Assembly: GCA_029593465.1 (NCBI GenBank)
Contig: JAKTNK010000003.1
Coordinates: 1-64,000 of the forward strand
Direction of reading: 5' to 3'
Origin: Streptococcus suis
GTDB taxonomy: Bacteria; Bacillota; Bacilli; Lactobacillales; Streptococcaceae
Length of the DNA: 64,000 bases
Shown: one piece after another, positions 36,510 to 51,237 of the stretch
How positions within the stretch are numbered: the stretch's first letter is position 1
Layout: every line of letters starts with the position of its first letter
Program-made: the position numbers and the translations under genes
The notes under the pieces: model-generated
Told to the model about the DNA's origin: nothing
The model's input: the letters and a program-made list of their open reading frames with translations, nothing else
Database searches by the model: none

Positions 36510-37859
36510 CTACTCGTCAGACTTTTTAGATTTTAATATCAACCCTAGAAAGGGTAAAACGACACCAGTTAAAATAGAAATCATCTCAGAACTGTCATTT
36601 GTCTGAGGTAAAGTTGCTGAAGAATCTCTTTCCAGATCTCCTTGTTCATTTTCCTGACCAAATGGTGATTTCGAATTAACCTCACTAGCAACTGAAACAT
36701 CATTAGTGACCAAGATTGATGGTGTCTTAACCGAATTTGATGTTACTATTGGACTGCTCTTTCTTCTCATTGGATTAACTCATTTGCGAAGATCACCGCC
36801 TTCCCTAGCCACAGGCAAAGTCGTCGTTGGAGAATCTGAGGTTGCGACACTATCCCCAACAACTATCGTAACCTTATACACAATTCCGTACTCACTGAAA
36901 TGACCAGCTTTAAAAACAATGGCTGGAATGTCGTTCCCAGAAGCAGCCTTAAAAGGAGTCTCCGGAAACGCAAGTACTTCCTCCTGTGTCGTATTTGGAA
37001 GGTAAATCACACGGAGAACGGCCTTACCTTCGTCAACTGGCAAGTAAACAAGTGTATCTTTTGTATTTGCTACTACCTGTCCTTGTCGATCCCGCAAAGT
37101 GATATCAAAGAGATCATAGTCTTGATTGCCTAAAACTGCTGGCGTTTCAGAGCTACCGGTTTCGATATGACGAACGCTTAGACTATCAATAGCTGCTGTC
37201 TCGCCGTCTTGCAAATGCACCTGAACACCTGTTTTAGAATCTTTTAGGACACGTGCTGGTTGAGGCTGATTCTCTTTGCTCGATGCAAAAACAGTCAATT
37301 CATTCCCTGAGACATAGCCACCCACACTGGTCAACCAGTTTAATTTAATGTAACGCGCTTGGGTATTTTTTGGCAGAAGAGCAGCTTTTTCATTAGCATT
37401 AGCAAGCCAAGGTGTCGATTACCCAACCGCTTGCCATGTCTTGCCGTCTATAAGATTTTCTGGCGATGCTCCAGCTTGATAGGTATCCTCTTGGGCTACC
37501 ACCTGTATGCGTTCAGCCGCCACCTCAACACTGGTAGCTTGCTCTGTTAATTCTTTTGCAAGCTCCGATGAGGCTTCTTTTGTTTCCCTCGTCAATTCCG
37601 AAGCATTATCCCTGTCTACAGAAGTTGCTGAAGCGTTTTCTTTTTCACTCTCAAAAAAAGGGGAGCTCGGTTGGGAGGCTTCTGGAAGTCATGTCTCTAT
37701 TTCAGAAGCACCGGTGTGCTCGGCAGCTTGAATGATAGGTGTTCTGAGTAAAGGCAAGGCTTAAAAAACACCGATTAAAACCGCACCGGCACCCCAGTGT
37801 ATTTTCCAGATAGCATAACGGTGGATGCTATCATGGGATTGTTTATAGTTGTTAGACAT
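36510..37859 (-). pseudogene. LPXTG cell-wall-anchored surface protein, broken by four in-frame stops
   Basis: From ATG 37859 to the end at 36510 one frame of 450 codons holds a complete surface-protein outline. In order: a signal peptide (RYAIWKIHWGAGAVLIGV, a degenerate YSIRK type), a Glu/Ser/Thr-rich spacer, an F5/8C-like sugar-binding segment (SPENLIDGKTW ... ARYIKLNWLTSVGGYVSG), a domain ending HFSEYGIVY, a linker, then LPQTN, a hydrophobic span and KSKKSDE. Stops interrupt it at codons 33 (TAA, 37761-37763), 57 (TGA, 37689-37691), 147 (TAA, 37419-37421) and 360 (TGA, 36780-36782), with no frameshift. AAAGGAG still precedes the ATG. The related intact proteins I know carry a large glycosidase domain; none is present here, so an internal deletion is likely. 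Confidence 0.85.
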
Positions 37860-38084
37860 TGTCTACTCCTTTCTAAGAAAGTATATTATTTACATATACA
37901 TGTTATAACAATATTGCAATTTCGTCAATATGCTTGTACAAGTAAATGCATTCATCTAGTTTATGCAAATATCATTGACTTATGCCTTCTGTTTCTGAAT
38001 GTTTTCATCAAATAAGACCAACGCTGATTAATCAAGACCAGTCATAACTTTGACTTTGAACTGTTATTACCTAAGGATAAGTAA

Positions 38085-38112
38085 AAAACAGCTAGCATCA
38101 GCTAACTGTTTT
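38085..38112 (-). terminator. terminator after proS
   Basis: AAAACAG (38085-38091) with CTGTTTT (38106-38112), plus four inner pairs with one mismatch. On the minus strand TTTTTT follows. It overlaps the region just after the proS stop. Confidence 0.85.
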
Positions 38113-38124
38113 AAACGAATTCTA

Positions 38125-39993
<1,869 letters not shown>

Positions 39994-40066
39994 TCAAACA
40001 CCTAGCAGAATCGTCATCATCACTATTAAAGACAATGGCTTTTCGCTGCTGAGGTGCATGAGGGTA

Positions 40067-40097
40067 GGTTCATTTCATAGTGGTCTCGAAACGAACC
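40067..40097 (-). other. rseP-proS intergenic stem-loop
   Basis: The 164 bases between rseP and proS contain a 10-bp stem with one mismatch (40067-40076 with 40088-40097). There is no T run and no recognisable T-box sequence. It could be a leader structure or mRNA processing site. Confidence 0.35.
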
Positions 40098-40139
40098 CTT
40101 TCCTTTCTAATGTTCTAACAAGATTTGACTTAGCAAGGC

Positions 40140-41402
40140 TTAAAAGAAGGCTCGCATAATATCGTTCCAAGTGACAGCAATCATCAGGATAATCATAATG
40201 CCAACACCGGCTAGGGTAATATAGCCCTCCACCTCTTGACTAAGGGGTTTTCGACGGATTGCTTCGATGATGTTAATCACAATTTTACCGCCGTCTAGGG
40301 CTGGAATCGGAAAGAGGTTGACAATGCCTAAGTTGATGGATAGCATAGCCATTAAAGACAAGATGCTCATCAAGCCGTTTTTAGCTGCTTGGTTAGACAT
40401 CTGGTACATGGCAACAGGCCCTCCCAACTTGTTGAGACTAAAGTTTGTGATGAGATTCTTCAAGGCACGAATGATCAGCGTCGCTCCGTTCCATGAAGCC
40501 TCAAGTCCTCCTGACACCTTTCCTAGAAAACTGGTCTTCAAGCCGGGCATAACACCAATCAAATAACTCCCGTTAACCTTTTTAGGGACAACTTTGACCG
40601 TACGTTCTTGACCCTTGCTGTTGCTGATTTGAACAGACAAGTCACTACCCTCTTTAAAGTTACGGGTATTTTGATCAACGGCCTTGGTGAGATCATCCCA
40701 GTTGGTGATGTTAGTGGATCCGATTTTTAAAATCCGATCGCCACTTTTGACGCCCGCAGCCTGCATCGCACCACCGTCAGAGACCATGATTTGATTGGTT
40801 TGCCTATCCGGCGCCCCACCCTGGATAAACATAATGGCAATAAAGAGGACAATGCCCAAGATGAAGTTGTTCATCGGACCGGCAAAATTGGTCATCATCC
40901 GTCCCCAGACGCTAGCATTTTGATACTGGACATCTAAGGGAGCTATCCGTAACTCTGTCCCATCTTTTTCGACAATGGTAGCATCATGGTGAACAGAGTA
41001 GGTTCTTGTTTCATCCATGACAAGACCTGTTAATGTTAACTTGTCTTCTAGGTCATAGGCTGTGATATTGATTGGCAACCCCGTCTGGTCTAAATGGGTT
41101 TGTGAGAGATTAATTCGCTTCACTAAACCATCTGTCGTCAAGGTTAAGGTCGCGGGTGTTCCTGTTTTAATATCCGTAGCATCATCTCCCCAACCTGCCA
41201 TACGGACATAACCGCCTAGGGGCAAAGCACGGATGGTATAGATAGTTCCATCACGACCAGTATGGGCAAATAGCTTGGGCCCCATACCAATGGCAAATTC
41301 ACGCACCAAGATACCTGATTTTTTAGCAAAATAGAAATGACCAAATTCGTGAACAATAACGATAATTCCAAAAATAACAATAAAAGCTAATAATCCTTGC
41401 AT
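40140..41402 (-). CDS. rseP: RIP metalloprotease RseP/Eep
   Basis: Intramembrane zinc protease of the S2P family that clips signal peptides and anti-sigma factors. The first membrane span holds the active site H18-E19-F-G-H22. A PDZ domain lies at about residues 190-265. The second metal motif PALDGGK lies in a later membrane span near residue 370. In related cocci (Eep) it releases peptide pheromones from lipoprotein signal peptides. The 420-residue length is normal. It sits between cdsA and proS, the usual streptococcal order. Confidence 0.94.
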   Translation of the reverse strand: MQGLLAFIVIFGIIVIVHEFGHFYFAKKSGILVREFAIGMGPKLFAHTGRDGTIYTIRALPLGGYVRMAGWGDDATDIKTGTPATLTLTTDGLVKRINLSQTHLDQTGLPINITAYDLEDKLTLTGLVMDETRTYSVHHDATIVEKDGTELRIAPLDVQYQNASVWGRMMTNFAGPMNNFILGIVLFIAIMFIQGGAPDRQTNQIMVSDGGAMQAAGVKSGDRILKIGSTNITNWDDLTKAVDQNTRNFKEGSDLSVQISNSKGQERTVKVVPKKVNGSYLIGVMPGLKTSFLGKVSGGLEASWNGATLIIRALKNLITNFSLNKLGGPVAMYQMSNQAAKNGLMSILSLMAMLSINLGIVNLFPIPALDGGKIVINIIEAIRRKPLSQEVEGYITLAGVGIMIILMIAVTWNDIMRAFF

Positions 41403-41417
41403 ATAAATGGCTCCCTT

Positions 41418-42212
41418 TTAAAATAGACCAAAGAAATGCATTATTGGAAAAACAAAAATCATACTATCAAAACGATCCAAAACACCGCCATGCCCAGGAA
41501 TAAGATTTCCCGAATCCTTAACGGCGAAACGGCGTTTAATCGCACTCTCGACAAGGTCACCAAACTGCGCAAAAATACTGAAGATAGCAACCAATACCAG
41601 CATCACAAAGAAATGATGAGGCGCATAAACGTTTTTGTCAAAAAGCATAAAAACTAAGGACACCAACACAGCTGATAAAATACCGCCACCGCTGCCTTCT
41701 AGGGTTTTATTAGGGGATACTTTGGGAAGTAATTTATGGCGACCAAATTGGCGGCCTACGAGATAAGCCCCCGTATCCGTTGCCCAAACGATAAAAAGAG
41801 CCAAAAACACCTTATCCAAGCCAGCCATGCGTGCATTGACCAAATTTTGAAAACCGATACCAACATACAAGCTTGATAGGATTGGAAAAGCGACGTCATC
41901 AAAGGCATAAGTATCACTAACGATAACCGTTCCCGCTAACATCAAGAACATCAGCAATCCAAACACCGTAAAACTACCATCTACTGGTAGAAAGGTCAAA
42001 TAATTTTGCAAAGGAACCACCAAGGAAAAGGCAGCTAACATGGTCAAAATACCTTCAAACGAAAAGACTTCTAAGCGTCTCATACGAAGAAGCTCGGCAA
42101 CTCCAATCATCGCTAAAACACCGATAAAGAGTTGGAAGGGTAAGGATCCAATCAATAAGAAAGGAATAAAAATAGCTAAAGCAATCCCCCCAAAAATCAC
42201 ACGTTGTTTCAT
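41418..42212 (-). CDS. cdsA: phosphatidate cytidylyltransferase
   Basis: Integral membrane enzyme making CDP-diacylglycerol from phosphatidate and CTP. The 264-residue protein has about seven membrane spans and the C-terminal family signature FGDLVESAIKRRFAVKDSGNLIPGHGGVLDRFDS. AGAAAGGA precedes the ATG. It lies between uppS and rseP in one operon. Confidence 0.95.
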   Translation of the reverse strand: MKQRVIFGGIALAIFIPFLLIGSLPFQLFIGVLAMIGVAELLRMRRLEVFSFEGILTMLAAFSLVVPLQNYLTFLPVDGSFTVFGLLMFLMLAGTVIVSDTYAFDDVAFPILSSLYVGIGFQNLVNARMAGLDKVFLALFIVWATDTGAYLVGRQFGRHKLLPKVSPNKTLEGSGGGILSAVLVSLVFMLFDKNVYAPHHFFVMLVLVAIFSIFAQFGDLVESAIKRRFAVKDSGNLIPGHGGVLDRFDSMIFVFPIMHFFGLF

Positions 42213-42232
42213 TAAAAAAATTCCTTTCTGAA

Positions 42233-42982
42233 CTACAAGCCACCAAATCGGCGATGCCTACGGTTGTAAGCTGAGATGGCTTCTTTGAGATCTTCTTGAT
42301 CAAAGTTTGGCCACAAGGTATCTGTGAAATAGAGCTCACTGTAAGCAATCTGCCAAGGTAGAAAATTACTGGTCCGTTGTTCACCACTTGTCCGAATCAC
42401 CAAATCAGGATCACGATACAAATAGGGTAGCTGACTGGTCATCAGATGGCTAGATATGACATCTTCAGTGATGTCTCCAGGATTCAAACGAGCATCTAAA
42501 ACCTCTTGAGCTAACTCTCGTACTGTTTCAACAAGCTCTGCTCGACCGCCGTAATTAAGGGCAAAATTAAGCACTAACCCAGAATTGTGCCTTGTCTTTT
42601 CTAAAGCCTTGTCCAAAGCTTCTAGAGTCTCTTTTGGAAGTCCTTGACGACGCCCAATCATTTGAATGCGGATGTTGTTTTTATGCAGCTCAGGAACATA
42701 CTGATCAAAAAATGTTACCGGCAAGTTCATGATGAAGCTGACTTCATCTTCTGGACGAGACCAATTTTCTGTTGAAAAGGCATAGACCGTTAAGACTTTA
42801 ACACCTAACTGCGACGCAGCAATGGTGACCTTTTGCAAGGCTTCCATGCCTGCCTTATGTCCCATCACTCTAGGTTGGAGACGTTTCTTAGCCCAGCGAC
42901 CATTACCATCCATGATAATTCCAATGTGGTTGGGAATATTATCTAAAATCAGTTCTGGTTTTTTTCGTTTCAATCCAAACAT
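42233..42982 (-). CDS. uppS: undecaprenyl diphosphate synthase
   Basis: cis-Prenyltransferase that makes the C55 carrier lipid for peptidoglycan and wall polymers. The 249-residue protein has IMDGNGRWAKKR with the catalytic Asp25, and the later RTSGEQRTSNFLPWQIAYSEL motif. It precedes cdsA by 20 bases. UppS supplies the lipid used by the TagO-like enzyme encoded earlier in the window. Confidence 0.95.
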   Translation of the reverse strand: MFGLKRKKPELILDNIPNHIGIIMDGNGRWAKKRLQPRVMGHKAGMEALQKVTIAASQLGVKVLTVYAFSTENWSRPEDEVSFIMNLPVTFFDQYVPELHKNNIRIQMIGRRQGLPKETLEALDKALEKTRHNSGLVLNFALNYGGRAELVETVRELAQEVLDARLNPGDITEDVISSHLMTSQLPYLYRDPDLVIRTSGEQRTSNFLPWQIAYSELYFTDTLWPNFDQEDLKEAISAYNRRHRRFGGL

Positions 42983-43111
42983 CTGTCTTCCTTTACCAAA
43001 GCATAATCATCTTATTTTACCATATTTTAAGGCTTTTTCATCATGATTTGTGTTGATTCGCCCATCATCTCTCTGTTTTTAGCCCTATTATCCTTTACAT
43101 CGCTAATAGAA

Positions 43112-43133
43112 AAAGAGTCCTAAGACTCTCTTT
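43112..43133 (-). terminator. terminator after yajC
   Basis: AGAGTC (43114-43119) pairs with GACTCT (43124-43129) around four bases. On the minus strand TTTTT follows, overlapping the yajC stop region. Confidence 0.75.
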
Positions 43134-43473
43134 AACTAGGTTCGACTGCAGAATCCTTTGGAAGGTCGGTTTGAACGCTGACTTCCTCAACAAGACCGAC
43201 TTCTCCTGGAATGTCTCCTGCTTTGGTAACCACGCGCTTAACAGCAGATAATTCAAAGGTTAGGTAAACCCCATCGACATCAAGCGTGATTTTCTGTGCT
43301 GCTTGATTGACCTCATCAACAACTCCGTAAAGACCACCAATCGTGACGATTTCATCCCCTTGCGCTAAGGCATTAATTTGATCTTGACGTTGCTTGGCTG
43401 CTTTTTTCTGCTGACGAGTGGTAAAGTACATCATACCAGCCATGACAAGCACCATAATAAGTATTGTTGGCAT
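43132..43473 (-). CDS. yajC: preprotein translocase subunit YajC
   Basis: Accessory subunit of the Sec translocase. The 113-residue protein has one N-terminal membrane span (PTILIMVLVMAGMMYFTTRQQKK) followed by the cytoplasmic domain with GDEIVTIGGLYGVV. ATG 43473 is chosen because GGAGGA lies just upstream; the longer frame from 43536 contains the ribosome site. Confidence 0.93.
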   Translation of the reverse strand: MPTILIMVLVMAGMMYFTTRQQKKAAKQRQDQINALAQGDEIVTIGGLYGVVDEVNQAAQKITLDVDGVYLTFELSAVKRVVTKAGDIPGEVGLVEEVSVQTDLPKDSAVEPS

Positions 43474-43521
43474 GTTTTTTTCCTCCAAAAAGTATAGATT
43501 AACCTTTATTATAGTAAAAAA

Positions 43522-43546
43522 AGAGCCAACAAACAAGGTTGGCTCT
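43522..43546 (-). terminator. terminator after the thioredoxin-like gene
   Basis: AGAGCCAAC (43522-43530) pairs with GTTGGCTCT (43538-43546); on the minus strand a run of seven T follows. Confidence 0.9.
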
Positions 43547-43574
43547 CGAATTTCTCAAAAATCCGACCAAAGGC

Positions 43575-43910
43575 CTAGTTGATAAAGGCCAGAATCGCTT
43601 CTTCAGATAAAGATGAATCACAAACCACTCTAACCGCTCCTTTCTCTGCAACCAGCAAACCTGGCACAGTAGGAATATCATATTTGGCACGAAAGGCTTG
43701 AATCTCAGCCAATTGCGACTGATCTTCCGAGTTGAGATAGTTGACGTGAAGATTGTTGGCTTGGGCGACAGTCCTTAGTTTTGGCTCAAAGCGTTGACAA
43801 TAAGGGCAGCTTGGACGCCCGACAAAGAGAACGATTTTTTCTTGACTGTTAATAGCTTCTTCAGCTGCTACTGCTGAAATAAGGCTAAAAGCTGACGCAA
43901 ATTCTGACAT
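43575..43910 (-). CDS. thioredoxin-like protein (bacteriocin transport accessory type)
   Basis: A 111-residue thioredoxin fold protein with the redox pair C35-P-Y-C38 and the cis-proline in YDIPTVPGLLV. It has no signal peptide. Streptococcal relatives are annotated as bacteriocin transport accessory proteins, but no bacteriocin genes are nearby, so it is more likely a general redox protein. It has its own terminator. Confidence 0.85.
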   Translation of the reverse strand: MSEFASAFSLISAVAAEEAINSQEKIVLFVGRPSCPYCQRFEPKLRTVAQANNLHVNYLNSEDQSQLAEIQAFRAKYDIPTVPGLLVAEKGAVRVVCDSSLSEEAILAFIN

Positions 43911-43967
43911 ATAATTTCCTCACTCTACTGTTTTTTATATTTTACACCTAAAAATGAAGTGATTCAA

Positions 43968-44558
43968 TTATCTGAGACATAGATTAGATATGAGCATGTA
44001 AACTTCTTGGCTAACTTCTTCAAGTGTTTTAGCATTCGTATCTATCACAATGGTATTATCCTTCGACAAGAACCAATTTCTTTTTAGTGGCAAGAGATTT
44101 TCAAGTTGAAAGTCAAAAAAGGAACGGCTTCTCGTTTTATCCAATTGTTTCCGCCGTCGTAACTCGATATCACTCGCATCAAGGTAAATAACAAGGTCTG
44201 GTAGACAAGCTTCTAAGGCTTTTAACTTGTTTTTCAGTTGCTGACTCAATTGCCAATCTTTCCCACCTGCTTTAGGATAAAATCGCGTATAAAAATCAAT
44301 TTCTTCCGCACCAAAATCCATCAAAACAAGTTTCTTATCCGCAACCTTTTCGTAACGAGAGATTTCATGGTCAATCCATAACCCCTGTATGATTTGATAA
44401 TCATCATAATTATCCTTATCCAATTGATCCTGTTTTATTTTTGTAATGACTCCTGCAACATCTTCATAGCTGATTGTCACACCTTGAAGTCTCTTGACGA
44501 TATCTTTTAAAACACTAGCCTTACCAACAGCCATGGAGCCCTGTAAAGAAATGATCAT
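43968..44558 (-). CDS. P-loop kinase-like protein with altered Walker A
   Basis: A 196-residue P-loop NTPase of the small-molecule kinase type: MIISLQGSMAVGKAS at the N-terminus, a DFGAEEIDFYTRFYP segment, PDLVIYLDAS and a lid-like RRRKQLDKTRSRSF. The Walker A reads G7-S-M-A-V-G-K13-A14-S15, so the Ser/Thr that normally follows the Lys is Ala, although a Ser comes next. ATG 44558 has AAAGGA six bases upstream. It could be a nucleoside or sugar kinase, perhaps impaired. The substrate is unknown. It lies just downstream of galE but after a terminator. Confidence 0.75.
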   Translation of the reverse strand: MIISLQGSMAVGKASVLKDIVKRLQGVTISYEDVAGVITKIKQDQLDKDNYDDYQIIQGLWIDHEISRYEKVADKKLVLMDFGAEEIDFYTRFYPKAGGKDWQLSQQLKNKLKALEACLPDLVIYLDASDIELRRRKQLDKTRSRSFFDFQLENLLPLKRNWFLSKDNTIVIDTNAKTLEEVSQEVYMLISNLCLR

Positions 44559-44570
44559 CTCAATCCTTTC

Positions 44571-44598
44571 TAGCAAAATAGAGTAGACAAGCTACTCC
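44571..44598 (-). terminator. galKTE terminator
   Basis: GAGTAG (44581-44586) pairs with CTACTC (44592-44597) around five bases; TATTTT follows on the minus strand. Confidence 0.7.
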
Positions 44599-44614
44599 AC
44601 TTTGACATCTGGTG

Positions 44615-45610
44615 CTAGTCCTCGTAACCCTGCGGGTGACTGGAATGCCATGCCCAGGCTGTCTCGATAATCTTGTCAATCGTGTCATACTGCGGTTTCC
44701 AGCCTAAGACCTCACGCGCCTTGCTGGATTCGGCAATCAGGCTGTCTGGATCTCCTGGACGACGGGCGGCTATGTCAAGGGGGATTTCCTTGCCTGTCAC
44801 ACGACGAGCAGCTTCCACAATTTCAAGGTTTGAGAAACCGGTTGATGAACCGAGATTAAAGGCTGCTGAAGGATTTCCCTCTCGAAGGTACTGAACCGCT
44901 AAGAGGTGGGCATCCGCCAAATCAAAGGGATGAACGTAATCACGGATATTGGTGCCGTCTGGAGTGTCGTAATCATCGCCAAAAATGGCAATCTTATCTC
45001 GTTGCCCAAGGGCTACCTGTAAAACGAGGGGCAAAAGATGGGTTTCCGGACGGTGGTCTTCACCGATAGTCCCATCGAGCTTTGCACCAGCCACATTGAA
45101 ATAACGTAGCGGCACAAACCGAATACCATAAGCTTGGTCAGCCCATTTCATGATGGTTTCCATCATCAACTTGCTTTCCCCGTATGGATTGATTGGACGT
45201 TGCGGTGTCGTTTCTTTGATAGGTAATTCTTCTGGGATACCGTAGGTAGCCGCCGTGGATGAGAAGACAATTTGCTTAACACCACACTCCTGCATCACTT
45301 CCAAGAGCTTGACCATGCCAACGGTATTGTTATCAAAGTATTTCAATGGATCGGTCATAGACTCTGCCACCAAGGAATAGGCAGCAAAGTGGATCACCGC
45401 ATCAATGTCAGGATTTTCGTGAAAGACCTGACGCATGAAATCTTGATCGGCTAAATCCCCTTGGTAAAAATGTGCCTTTGGATGCACAGCTGCACGATGA
45501 CCTGTAACTAAGTTATCAACGACAACGACCTTCTCATCTGTGGTTTCAATCAATCGATCGACCATGTGTGAACCGATATAGCCGGCCCCACCTAAGACTA
45601 AAATTCCCAT
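44615..45610 (-). CDS. galE: UDP-glucose 4-epimerase
   Basis: NAD-dependent epimerase interconverting UDP-galactose and UDP-glucose, the last Leloir step. The 331-residue SDR protein has the GGAGYIGSH nucleotide motif at residues 7-15, the catalytic Ser in FSSTAATYG and YGESK (Tyr and Lys) near 143-147. It is the third gene of the galKTE operon, seven bases after galT. Confidence 0.95.
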   Translation of the reverse strand: MGILVLGGAGYIGSHMVDRLIETTDEKVVVVDNLVTGHRAAVHPKAHFYQGDLADQDFMRQVFHENPDIDAVIHFAAYSLVAESMTDPLKYFDNNTVGMVKLLEVMQECGVKQIVFSSTAATYGIPEELPIKETTPQRPINPYGESKLMMETIMKWADQAYGIRFVPLRYFNVAGAKLDGTIGEDHRPETHLLPLVLQVALGQRDKIAIFGDDYDTPDGTNIRDYVHPFDLADAHLLAVQYLREGNPSAAFNLGSSTGFSNLEIVEAARRVTGKEIPLDIAARRPGDPDSLIAESSKAREVLGWKPQYDTIDKIIETAWAWHSSHPQGYED

Positions 45611-45617
45611 ATTGCTC

Positions 45618-47099
45618 CTATTCTAGCTCTGATATTGCGACGACATCGCCGATGCTGTCGATAAAGCGCATAAAATCAGCTTCATTTTTATAGACACCAG
45701 CATCTTCAAGCACACGAACAAACCGTTCTCCTAAGGCTTGGCGAACGATGGATTCAATTGATTCCTGATCCGCTTCTGGATGAGCGAGGCGAATCTCCTC
45801 TGCCCACTCTTTATGGTAATCTACTATCTCATTGTACTGGTTAAGGACATATTTTTCAACCTCTAAGAGTTCTTCCTTCAACCTCGGTGGTAAAATGGCC
45901 AAGCCCATGACTTCAATGAGACCGATATTTTCTTTTTTGATATGGTGAACATCAGCATGAGGGTGATAAACCCCGTCAGGATGCTCTTGGCTGGTATGAT
46001 TGTCACGCAACACCAAGTCCAATTGATAGCATTCACCACGACGACGGGCGATCGGGGTTACCGTATGGTGAGGAGTCTCTTTGGTATAAGCCTTAATAGC
46101 AGCTGACTCATCGGTATAATCTCGCCAGGCCAGGCGAATGCGTTCTGCTAGGGCAAGCAAGGCCTCTTTATCACTGGAAGTCAAGCGCAAAACAGCCATC
46201 GGCCACTTGACAATCCCAACTACCACCTCCTCAAATCCAAGAAAGGTAAATTGTCGGGTCAATGCCGCTTTCTCCATAGGAAAAACATAACGACCCGCCT
46301 GATAGTGATTATGGGTTAAGATAGACCCACCTACAATCGGCAAATCCGCATTTGAGCCCACAAAATAACCTGGTAGCACATCAACAAGCGTCAGCAGCTG
46401 CTCAAAGGTTTTTTGACTGATAACCATTGGCACATGCTCACTATTTAACACAATGCTGTGCTCATTAAAGTAGGCATAGGGAGAATACTGGAACCCCCAC
46501 TCTTCATCCCCTAAGGGTAAGCGTATAATCCGATGATTGGCACGTGCTGGATGATCCAAGCGCCCTTGATAGCCTTCATTCTCCATACAGAGCTGACATT
46601 TTGGGTAGCTGGAGGCTTTCATCAGTTTGGCTGCGGCAATAGCCTTAGGGTCCTTTTCAGGTTTGGCTAAGTTGATGGTGATTTCCAAGTCCCCATATTG
46701 AGAGGGAGTTTTAAATGCAATATTCTTGGCAATGGCATCGGATTTGATGTAATCATTACGCTTTGATAGGGCGTAAAAATCCGAAATAGCTTGTTCTGGA
46801 GAGTCTTGATAGGTTTCCCAAAAAGCAGCATTGACCTGACTGGGTAAGGGCGTGACAAAGTCCATCAATTCAGCACCCAGGCAGTCCCTCTCTTCAACCA
46901 GATCGCCTATCTTGCCGTTAGTCACCGCTAAGTCAACCAAGGCTTCCTTCAAATCAATCAACGTCTGAGACTGACTGCTAGAATGGCCACCAGCCTCACC
47001 GACGAGGGCTAAAACGCGATTAAAGAGGTAGGTGGCGTCCAGTTCGGTGTAAGGGCCAAGGTCGATAATCTTGGCAACAAATGCATCAATAACGCTCAT
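45618..47099 (-). CDS. galT: galactose-1-phosphate uridylyltransferase (Gram-positive type)
   Basis: Transfers UMP from UDP-glucose to galactose-1-phosphate. The 493-residue protein is the long GalT family of lactic acid bacteria, with [20 protein letters not shown] near the middle and the [19 protein letters not shown] active-site region. Its ATG lies three bases after the galK stop. Confidence 0.94.
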   Translation of the reverse strand: MSVIDAFVAKIIDLGPYTELDATYLFNRVLALVGEAGGHSSSQSQTLIDLKEALVDLAVTNGKIGDLVEERDCLGAELMDFVTPLPSQVNAAFWETYQDSPEQAISDFYALSKRNDYIKSDAIAKNIAFKTPSQYGDLEITINLAKPEKDPKAIAAAKLMKASSYPKCQLCMENEGYQGRLDHPARANHRIIRLPLGDEEWGFQYSPYAYFNEHSIVLNSEHVPMVISQKTFEQLLTLVDVLPGYFVGSNADLPIVGGSILTHNHYQAGRYVFPMEKAALTRQFTFLGFEEVVVGIVKWPMAVLRLTSSDKEALLALAERIRLAWRDYTDESAAIKAYTKETPHHTVTPIARRRGECYQLDLVLRDNHTSQEHPDGVYHPHADVHHIKKENIGLIEVMGLAILPPRLKEELLEVEKYVLNQYNEIVDYHKEWAEEIRLAHPEADQESIESIVRQALGERFVRVLEDAGVYKNEADFMRFIDSIGDVVAISELE

Positions 47100-47102
47100 A
47101 GT

Positions 47103-48275
47103 TCACCTTCTATCCAAGAGATGTGTGCCACCAGAGATTTCAGCGATGTAAAAATCAGGGGCGTAGCCAACGTTGTCTGTGTAACTGTTTCTGACCACTT
47201 CTTGAAAAGCATCAACCTGATCTTTAGCCACAAGAGCGATACCACAGCCACCAAAGCCTGCCCCGGTCATCCGAGCACCAAGGACACCCTTTTGATCCCA
47301 AGCCGTATGAACTAAGGTGTCTAACTCTAAGCCGGTCACTTCATAGTCATGTTCTAGCGATACGTGAGAGGCATTGAGCAAGCGACCAAATGTCGCCAAG
47401 TCGCCAGCCACAAGGGCTTCTTTGGCCCGTAAGGTGCGTTGATTTTCTAAAACGGCATGGCGCGCTCGTTTGAGTCGATTAGCATCCTTGATAAGATAGC
47501 TGTACTGGTCAAATGTATCGGCATCTAGCTCACCCAATGTTTGAATGTCAAGTTCTTGACGTAGCTCTTCCACCGCTTTTTCACACTCTGCACGCCGTTC
47601 ATTATATTTTGAATCTGCCAGCTCTCGACGCTTATTCGTGTTCATAATCACGATGAGATGGTTATCCAACTCAAGCGGCACTAAATCGTAGGTCAGACTA
47701 TTTGTATCCAAGTAAATGGCGTGCTTATCTGCTCCCATTCCGATAGCAAACTGATCCATGATGCCTGAATTAACACCAATAAAGTCATTTTCCGTTTGCT
47801 TCCCAATCCGCACCAAATCCAGACGATTTAAGCTCAGTTGGAAAAGCTCTTCTACAACAAGACCCGTCAAGAGCTCCAAAGACGCCGATGATGACAAGCC
47901 AGCACCATTAGGAATGGTTCCATAGACATAAAGCTCAAAACCGCTATCAATCTGATGACCTGCTTCTTGCAAAAACGCAATGACACCTTTAGGGTAATTG
48001 GTCCAGTGATGATTCTTGTCAAAAACGAGATGATCTAAATCAACCTCGATGATGCCCAAATCGGCAAAATTAGCAGAATAAAAACGCAGTTTCTTATCAT
48101 CGCGCTTTCTTGCCGCTCCATAGGTTCCCAGCGTAATGGCAGCTGGAAAGACGTGCCCTCCGTTATAATCCGTATGTTCTCCGATGAGATTAATCCGGCC
48201 TGGAGAAAAGAGAGCGGCTTCTGCTTCAGTTCCAAACACGGCTGAGAACGCTTGGTAAAGCTCTGTTGTATCCAT
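47103..48275 (-). CDS. galK: galactokinase
   Basis: Phosphorylates galactose with ATP. The 390-residue GHMP kinase carries the galactokinase signature [15 protein letters not shown] near residue 26, the ATP motif [11 protein letters not shown] near 118 and the C-terminal [15 protein letters not shown]. It is the first gene of galKTE. AAGGAG precedes the ATG. Its promoter lies in the galR-galK divergent region. Confidence 0.95.
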   Translation of the reverse strand: MDTTELYQAFSAVFGTEAEAALFSPGRINLIGEHTDYNGGHVFPAAITLGTYGAARKRDDKKLRFYSANFADLGIIEVDLDHLVFDKNHHWTNYPKGVIAFLQEAGHQIDSGFELYVYGTIPNGAGLSSSASLELLTGLVVEELFQLSLNRLDLVRIGKQTENDFIGVNSGIMDQFAIGMGADKHAIYLDTNSLTYDLVPLELDNHLIVIMNTNKRRELADSKYNERRAECEKAVEELRQELDIQTLGELDADTFDQYSYLIKDANRLKRARHAVLENQRTLRAKEALVAGDLATFGRLLNASHVSLEHDYEVTGLELDTLVHTAWDQKGVLGARMTGAGFGGCGIALVAKDQVDAFQEVVRNSYTDNVGYAPDFYIAEISGGTHLLDRR

Positions 48276-48307
48276 AAAACATCTCCTTAATAGCTTTTCT
48301 TACTATC

Positions 48308-48336
48308 ATTTTATGATGAGTTAGAGCGTCTTTCAA
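48308..48336 (-). promoter_or_regulatory. galKTE promoter
   Basis: On the minus strand TTGAAA (48331-48336) and TAAAAT (48308-48313) are exactly 17 bases apart, 32 bases before the galK start. Confidence 0.75.
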
Positions 48337-48339
48337 TAC

Positions 48340-49413
<1,074 letters not shown>

Positions 49414-49441
49414 AGCCTTTCCTAGCAAAAGATGACAGCAC

Positions 49442-49493
49442 AAGAACACGCCCACCTACTGATTACTCACAGAGACTGACGTGTTCTTTTTTA
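49442..49493 (+). terminator. galR terminator
   Basis: AAGAACACG (49442-49450) pairs with CGTGTTCTT (49480-49488) around a 29-base loop, followed by TTTTATA. Confidence 0.6.
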
Positions 49494-49558
49494 TAGCTCA
49501 CAAAATCCTAAATCGCAAGAACATTACCAGAGCCGATACTTGGTAAGACTACCCTAAC

Positions 49559-51229
<1,671 letters not shown>

Positions 51230-51237
51230 CTAAATAC

